From contig DAIRVC010000103.1 of assembly GCA_036803025.1 (NCBI GenBank), forward strand, positions 1 to 9,270: a stretch of 9,270 nucleotides of DNA, in the 5' to 3' direction. Below are positions 4,687-9,270 of this stretch, piece by piece. Within the stretch, counting starts at the first letter, position 1. Every line of letters starts with the position of its first letter. A program made the translations under genes and the position numbers. This DNA is from DAIRVC01 sp036803025. Its GTDB lineage: Bacteria > Chloroflexota > Anaerolineae > Anaerolineales > E44-bin32. The notes beneath the pieces were generated by a model, which worked only from the letters and a program-made list of their open reading frames with translations, did not search any database and was not told the DNA's origin.

Positions 4687-7023
4687 TTATGCCACATCCG
4701 GCGCAGCAACGACCAGGCTCGAGAGCGGCACGCGGTTGCCGCATTTCAGACAGGCCGCGTGCTCCCGGTTGTCGACCACCAGCAGCCCGCCGCAGTTGGG
4801 GCAGGCGGACGGCAGCGGCCGCTTCCACGAAGTGAACTCGCAAGCCGGGTAGTTGGCGCAGCCGTAGAAGGTCCGCCCGCGCTTGGTGCGCCGCTCAACC
4901 AGCTCGCCCCCGTCGTCCGGGCAGCGCACGCCGATCTTCTCCAGCCACGGCTCGGTGTAGCGGCACTGCGGGAAATCCGAGCAACCGATGAACTTGCCGA
5001 ACCTGCCGTGCCGGATCACCAGCGGCTTGCCGCACTCGGGACAGTTGCGGTCGATCAGCTCCGGCTCGGCGCGCATCTCCGGCATCGCCTCTTCGGCTCG
5101 CGCCATCTGGGCGGCGAACGGGCCGTAGAACTCGCCGATCACCTCGGTCCACGCCCGGGCGCCTTCGGCCACCTCATCCAATTCCTCTTCCATACGCGCC
5201 GTGAACCCCAGGTCGACCACCTCGGGAAAGTGCTCGACCAGCAGGTCGTTCACCGTCTCGCCGATCTCGGTCGGGGCGAGCTTCTTGTTCTCGCGGCGCA
5301 CATAGCCGCGCTGCTGTATGGTGGTCAGGATCGGGGCATAGGTCGACGGCCGCCCGATACCGTTCTCCTCGAGTGCGCGCACCAACGTCGCCTCGCTGTA
5401 GCGCGGCGGAGGCTGGGTGAAGTGCTGCTCAGGGAAGAGATCGACCAGCGAGAGGGCATCACCATCTTCCAGCGCCGGAAGCCGCTCCAGGCGCTGATCG
5501 GTCGCCTCGCCGTTCTCCTTGCCGTTGCCGTTGTCGTCCGTCACGTCCTGGTAGACCGCCAGGAAGCCGGCAAAACGCAGGCTGGAGGCGGCCAGGCGCA
5601 GCCGGTATGCATGCCCGGCCGACGTGCCGGCCACCTCGATGGTCAGCGTGTCGTACTCGGCCGGACTCATCTGGGAGGCCACAAAGCGCTGCCAGATCAG
5701 GCCGTAGAGCCTGGCCTGCTCCGCGGATAGGAAGCGCTGCATCGACTCGGGATCGCGCCCCGCCGAGGTAGGGCGAATGGCCTCGTGCGCTTCCTGCGCC
5801 CCGCGCGTTTGTGCCCGGTAGACGGGCGGTTCAACCGGCAGATGCTCCGCACCGAAGCGCGTCTCAATCAGCCTGCGTGCCTCCTGTTGTGCTGAGACGG
5901 AAACGCTAGGCGAATCGGTGCGCATGTAGGTGATCAAGCCGGTCGGCTCGTCGTGGCCGATGTCGATGCCTTCATACAGCTGCTGGGCGATGGCCATCGT
6001 CCGGCGGGCGGTGAAACCCAGTCGGCGTGAAGCGTCTTGCTGCAAGGTGCTGGTCGTGAATGGCGGCTGCGGCCGGCGCGAGCGCGTGCCGCGCCGGACC
6101 GCGTCGACCACGTAGGCAGCCGTTCGAAGGTCGGCCACGATCGCCTCGGCCCGCTGGCGATCGGTGATCTGCGGCGGGGCCTCGTCCACTCGCGTCAGGC
6201 GGGCGCGGAACGAAGGTGGCTTCTCCGGTTGCAGCAGCTCGGCGTCGATGGTCCAGTACTCCTGAGGGACGAAGCCGGCGATCTCGCGCTCGCGATCGAC
6301 GACCAGCCGCAGCGCCACGGACTGCACCCGGCCGGCCGACAGACGCCCGCGCACCTTGGCCCACAGCAGCGGGCTGAGGTTGTACCCGACGAGCCGGTCA
6401 AGAATCCGGCGCGCCTGCTGGGCATCGACCAGGTTCATATCGATGGCGCGCGGGTGCTGGAAGGCCTCCTCCACCGCCGGCTGGGTGATCTCGTGGAACA
6501 CGACCCGCCGGGCCTGGCTCGGATCGATGGCGGCCGCCTCGAGCAGATGCCAGGCAATCGCCTCGCCCTCGCGGTCCGGGTCGGTCGCCAGGTAGACCTC
6601 GGCCGCCTTGCCCACCTCCGCCTTGAGTGCCTTGACGACGTCCTTCTTCTCACGCGGCACGCGATACTGAGGGGTGAATCCGTTGTCCACGTCGACCGAG
6701 AGCTTCGAGCGCAGCAGATCGCGCACATGACCCAAGGAGGCCTTGACCGAGTAGCCCGGCCCGAGGAAGCGGCCGACCGTGCGGGCCTTGGCCGGCGACT
6801 CTACGATGACCAGGCGACCTTTCGGTTTGCGCACTGCTTTCGGGCGGCGCACCTTCTCAGGCACCGGCATCCCATCGTGCGCCGGCGTCCTGCCCATGCG
6901 GAAAAGTCCTGTGCCACACACCGGGCAGCGGCCTTTCGTCGCCGGCGTGCCGGCGGCAGTGAAGGTCGCCTCGGCCTCCAGGATCTCGCGCTTCGTCTTG
7001 CATTTGACACAATACGCTTCCAA
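4687..7023 (-). CDS. topA: DNA topoisomerase I (type IA) with N-terminal zinc-ribbon extension
   Basis: Relaxes negative supercoils by cutting one strand and passing the other through. The 778-residue protein begins with an added zinc ribbon (C5, C8, C33, C36) resembling the small family DUF5679, and a basic linker (about 57-69). The TOPRIM domain follows: VIVESPAKA with E75, and DPDREGE (148-154), whose D148, D150 and E152 bind magnesium. The core then holds HEIT (177-180), LSAGRVQSVALRL (228-240), and ITYMRTDS with catalytic Y366 and R368. The C-terminus has three zinc-finger units: C661/C664/C681/C687; a degenerate one with C701/C722/C728 and D704 in place of the second cysteine; and C741/C744/C758/C761. 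The start is TTG: the manC stop codon lies five codons upstream in the same frame, and GGGAG sits six bases before the TTG. The 12-nt spacing to manC indicates co-transcription. Confidence 0.96.
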   Translation of the reverse strand: MEAYCVKCKTKREILEAEATFTAAGTPATKGRCPVCGTGLFRMGRTPAHDGMPVPEKVRRPKAVRKPKGRLVIVESPAKARTVGRFLGPGYSVKASLGHVRDLLRSKLSVDVDNGFTPQYRVPREKKDVVKALKAEVGKAAEVYLATDPDREGEAIAWHLLEAAAIDPSQARRVVFHEITQPAVEEAFQHPRAIDMNLVDAQQARRILDRLVGYNLSPLLWAKVRGRLSAGRVQSVALRLVVDREREIAGFVPQEYWTIDAELLQPEKPPSFRARLTRVDEAPPQITDRQRAEAIVADLRTAAYVVDAVRRGTRSRRPQPPFTTSTLQQDASRRLGFTARRTMAIAQQLYEGIDIGHDEPTGLITYMRTDSPSVSVSAQQEARRLIETRFGAEHLPVEPPVYRAQTRGAQEAHEAIRPTSAGRDPESMQRFLSAEQARLYGLIWQRFVASQMSPAEYDTLTIEVAGTSAGHAYRLRLAASSLRFAGFLAVYQDVTDDNGNGKENGEATDQRLERLPALEDGDALSLVDLFPEQHFTQPPPRYSEATLVRALEENGIGRPSTYAPILTTIQQRGYVRRENKKLAPTEIGETVNDLLVEHFPEVVDLGFTARMEEELDEVAEGARAWTEVIGEFYGPFAAQMARAEEAMPEMRAEPELIDRNCPECGKPLVIRHGRFGKFIGCSDFPQCRYTEPWLEKIGVRCPDDGGELVERRTKRGRTFYGCANYPACEFTSWKRPLPSACPNCGGLLVVDNREHAACLKCGNRVPLSSLVVAAPDVA

Positions 7024-7035
7024 GGAATGCTCCCG

Positions 7036-8130
7036 CTACAGAAATTGGTCCAGACCGCGTTCCGCCAGCCAGGCAACGATCTCTCGCACCCGCTGTGCTT
7101 CGTCGCGAGGGCACACCAGAAGCGCGTCCTCGGTATCGACAATCACCAGATCCTGCACACCCAGCGTGGCCACCACCCGGCGGCCGCGCAGCCCCTCGTC
7201 TTGATAGATCAGGCTGCCGCGCGTGTCCGGCCGCGGGCCTTCGCCAGCCAGGATCAAGTTGCCGTGCCCATCGACCTGCAGGACCTCGAACAGATTCTGC
7301 CAGCCGCCCACGTCCCACCAGCCCAGGTCGTCGGCAGGGAAGACCGCCACGCGCTCGGCCCGCTCCATGACGGCATAGTCGATGGTCTTGCGCTCCAGTC
7401 CCGGCCAGACCTGAGCCATGGCCTCGTCCAGACCCCCGGTCTTCAGGCTGCCCTGGATCTGGCGCAGCCCGGCCGCCAGAGGCGGCAGGAGCCGCCCGAT
7501 CTCGCTCAAGATCCGGTCAGCACGCCATACGAACATGCCCGAGTTCCATACAAAGCGTCCGCTCAGCACATACTCCTGCGCCACCCGGACGTCGGGCTTC
7601 TCCTTGAAAGCGAGCACGCGCCGGGCCTGCCGCCCATCGTACTCCCCCAACGCAGCACCCATCTGAATGTAGCCGAAGCCGGTCGCCGGGGAGGTCGGTG
7701 TGATCCCGAGGGTCACCAGCTCGCCCGCCTCTGCCAACGCGAAGGCCGACACCAGCAGCGACCGGAAGGCCGCCTCATCGCGGATGAAGTGGTCGGCGGT
7801 CACGCAGGCCATCACGGCTTCCGGATCGCGCTCGGCCAGCACCACCGCCCCCAGGCCGATCACGGCCGCCGTGCCCTTCGGAGAGGGCTCGGCGATGAAG
7901 TTCTCAGCCGGCAGCTGCGGCGCCTGCGCGCGCAGCTGTTCAACCTGTTCGTTGGCCGTCAGGATCAGAATCCGCTCCGCAGGGATCAATGGCTCGAGTC
8001 GTTGAACCGCCATCTCGAAGAGCGTCCGCTGACCGCCGAGACGCAGCACTTGCTTGGGTCGCTTCCTTCTCGAAAGCGGCCAAAGCCGTGTCCCTTCACC
8101 CCCGGCCATGATCAACGCGTAGCGTCCCAT
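7036..8130 (-). CDS. manC: Mannose-1-phosphate guanylyltransferase (GDP-mannose pyrophosphorylase), single domain
   Basis: Makes GDP-mannose from mannose-1-phosphate and GTP in the cytoplasm, feeding surface polysaccharide, glycolipid and protein-mannosylation pathways. The 364-residue protein has the nucleotidyltransferase signature GGEGTRLWPLSRRKRPKQ (10-27), TADHFI with D113 (111-116), FKEKPD (175-180), WNSGMF (195-200), KTIDYAVME (248-256) and WWDVGGW (271-277). This spread is diagnostic of the mannose-1-phosphate guanylyltransferase family rather than glucose or N-acetylglucosamine enzymes. It lacks the C-terminal phosphomannose isomerase domain of the bifunctional ManC/AlgA type, which is about 470 residues. 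The ATG start lies only 3 nt after the dprA stop, in the same reading phase. Its ribosome site would be the weak GAG, or the AAGG further upstream, inside the dprA coding end, so translational coupling to dprA is likely. Its position between dprA and topA is unusual. Confidence 0.93.
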   Translation of the reverse strand: MGRYALIMAGGEGTRLWPLSRRKRPKQVLRLGGQRTLFEMAVQRLEPLIPAERILILTANEQVEQLRAQAPQLPAENFIAEPSPKGTAAVIGLGAVVLAERDPEAVMACVTADHFIRDEAAFRSLLVSAFALAEAGELVTLGITPTSPATGFGYIQMGAALGEYDGRQARRVLAFKEKPDVRVAQEYVLSGRFVWNSGMFVWRADRILSEIGRLLPPLAAGLRQIQGSLKTGGLDEAMAQVWPGLERKTIDYAVMERAERVAVFPADDLGWWDVGGWQNLFEVLQVDGHGNLILAGEGPRPDTRGSLIYQDEGLRGRRVVATLGVQDLVIVDTEDALLVCPRDEAQRVREIVAWLAERGLDQFL

Positions 8131-8133
8131 CCG

Positions 8134-9246
8134 TCACTCGACCTTGTACACCGGGCCGCTTTCCCGGACGCGCACGTAGTGCATGCCGCCCACCTGCCGC
8201 ACCCTGCCTTTCAACTCCAGCATCGCCAGACCAGCACCCACTTGTGCGGCGGGCAAATCGCAGCGCAGGCGAAGCTCATCGACGTGCAGCGGCTCGCCTG
8301 ATAGCTCCTGAAGCAGGCGCGCCTCGGTCGGGTCCTCCGGGAGCGCCTGCGCCGTCTGCACCTGCCGCACCGCCAGGTCCAGGTTCAATGCCTCGACCAC
8401 CTCGCGCAGGTCGGACAGCGGCCGGGCCCCGGCGGCGATCAAGCGGTTCGTGCCGCGGCTGCTGCCGCTGTAGATCGAGCCGGGCACGGCGAAGACCTCG
8501 CGCCCCTGGTCGGCGGCGAAATCAGCAGTAATCAGCGCCCCGCTCGCCTCACCCGCCTCGACGATCACCACCACCAGGCTCAGCCCGGCGATGATCCGGT
8601 TGCGGGGCGGGAAGTTGGCCGCCTCCGGCGGCGTCCCAAGCGGGTAATCGCTCAGCAGCGCACCGGCCTCGGCGATCATGTCCGCCAGCCGGCGATGTTC
8701 TGGCGGATACACTCGGTCCAGGCCGCTGCCCAGCACCGCCAGCGTGCGCCCGCCCGATTCCAGCGCCGCCTGGTGGGCGATCGCGTCAATGCCGCGCGCC
8801 AGCCCTGACACGACGGTCACACCGGCCGACCCCAGCAGGCTGCCCAGGTCACGCGCCACGCTTCGGCCGTAGACGCTCGGCGCGCGCGTCCCGACCACGG
8901 CCACGGCCCAGCGATCCTGCGCCTTCAACCCGCCGCGGACATACAACACCGGAGGCGGCGCATCGATCTCCAGCAATCGCTCCGGGTAGTCTGCGTCCGA
9001 CCACGTCACCACTCGCAGGCCAAGCGCCTCGATCCGCGCCCCTTCCGCCTCCAGGTCGATGCTTCGGCGCGCCTCACATAGCGCCCGCGCGCTGCGCCGA
9101 TCGAGACCGGCCTCAAGCAGCTCCGTTTCGGAGGCCTGCCATGCGCTGCTTACGTCGCCGAACACATCCAGCAACAGCCGCAAGCGCGCCGCGCCGATCC
9201 CGCCTACGCGGTTGAACCCAACCCAGTAAAGACGCGTCTCTTCCAC
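8134..9246 (-). CDS. dprA: DNA-processing protein DprA
   Basis: Binds incoming single-stranded DNA and loads RecA during natural transformation; it is also widespread in non-competent bacteria. The 370-residue protein has an N-terminal helical (SAM/HhH-like) region (about 8-60). A Rossmann-like core follows with VVGTRAPSVYG (117-127), SGLARGIDAIAH (147-158), GSGLDRVYPPEH (173-184), FPPRNRIIAGLS (212-223), SGALITADFA (235-244) and GSIYSGSSRGTNRLI (256-270). A C-terminal winged-helix domain (about 303-360) completes it. All core motifs are intact. The start is GTG (RC of CAC at 9244-9246) with AAGGGGGAG ending seven bases before it. It is the first gene of the dprA-manC-topA cluster visible here; only 24 bp upstream are in the window, so the promoter cannot be judged. 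Confidence 0.95.
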   Translation of the reverse strand: MEETRLYWVGFNRVGGIGAARLRLLLDVFGDVSSAWQASETELLEAGLDRRSARALCEARRSIDLEAEGARIEALGLRVVTWSDADYPERLLEIDAPPPVLYVRGGLKAQDRWAVAVVGTRAPSVYGRSVARDLGSLLGSAGVTVVSGLARGIDAIAHQAALESGGRTLAVLGSGLDRVYPPEHRRLADMIAEAGALLSDYPLGTPPEAANFPPRNRIIAGLSLVVVIVEAGEASGALITADFAADQGREVFAVPGSIYSGSSRGTNRLIAAGARPLSDLREVVEALNLDLAVRQVQTAQALPEDPTEARLLQELSGEPLHVDELRLRCDLPAAQVGAGLAMLELKGRVRQVGGMHYVRVRESGPVYKVE

Positions 9247-9270
9247 GGCCTGGCTCCCCCTTCGCAGCCG

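Noticed and set aside
4678..5730. 350-codon open frame on the plus strand opposite the topA 3' half
   Set aside because: Antisense shadow of the zinc-finger and catalytic regions of topA, with no family features.
6037..8301. 754-codon open frame on the plus strand opposite topA, manC and the end of dprA
   Set aside because: It shares codon boundaries with the three minus-strand genes, which all lie in the same phase. It stays open because TTA, CTA and TCA codons are rare in these GC-rich genes. Its product has no recognisable motif.
1..9270. Defence system, mobile element, CRISPR array or RNA gene
   Set aside because: All substantial coding regions are accounted for by housekeeping or metabolic genes and one unknown membrane protein. 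No transposase, direct-repeat array, tRNA cloverleaf or rRNA segment was seen.

Overview
This is a high-GC bacterial chromosomal segment with densely packed genes. It most resembles a member of the Chloroflexota, probably Anaerolineae. I infer this from gene character: a topoisomerase I with an extra N-terminal zinc ribbon, a two-helix envelope protein of a type I associate with that phylum, and a dprA/mannose-1-phosphate guanylyltransferase/topA cluster. No marker gene fixes the taxonomy. A run of ten N (2982-2991) shows the sequence is a scaffold, probably from a draft or metagenomic assembly.

Left block (1-1567, minus strand): a small SCP2-type lipid/sterol-carrier protein is followed 84 bp later by an iron-dependent alcohol dehydrogenase that runs off the left edge. 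A strong sigma-70-type promoter (1706-1734) drives this pair, with an inverted repeat filling its spacer.

Centre (1568-3531, plus strand): a 250-bp divergent intergenic region also carries a promoter for an HD-domain dGTPase. That gene appears to be read from a leaderless or nearly leaderless message starting with GTG. After the assembly gap comes greA, closed by a 38-bp perfect palindrome with a T-rich tail, a clear intrinsic terminator between convergent genes.

Right block (3547-9246, minus strand): a four-gene run in the order dprA, mannose-1-phosphate guanylyltransferase, topA, two-helix membrane protein. The first three are separated by only 3 and 12 nt and are very probably one operon. 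The membrane protein follows after 117 bp. The block joins DNA uptake/recombination (DprA), GDP-mannose supply for surface glycans (ManC) and supercoil relaxation (TopA).

Most of the window is core housekeeping. I see no mobile element, CRISPR array, tRNA or rRNA, and no clear undescribed multi-gene system. The items most worth a second look are the divergent promoter region with its candidate operators, the topA domain architecture, the uncharacterised membrane protein, and the pairing of the SCP2 protein with the alcohol dehydrogenase.
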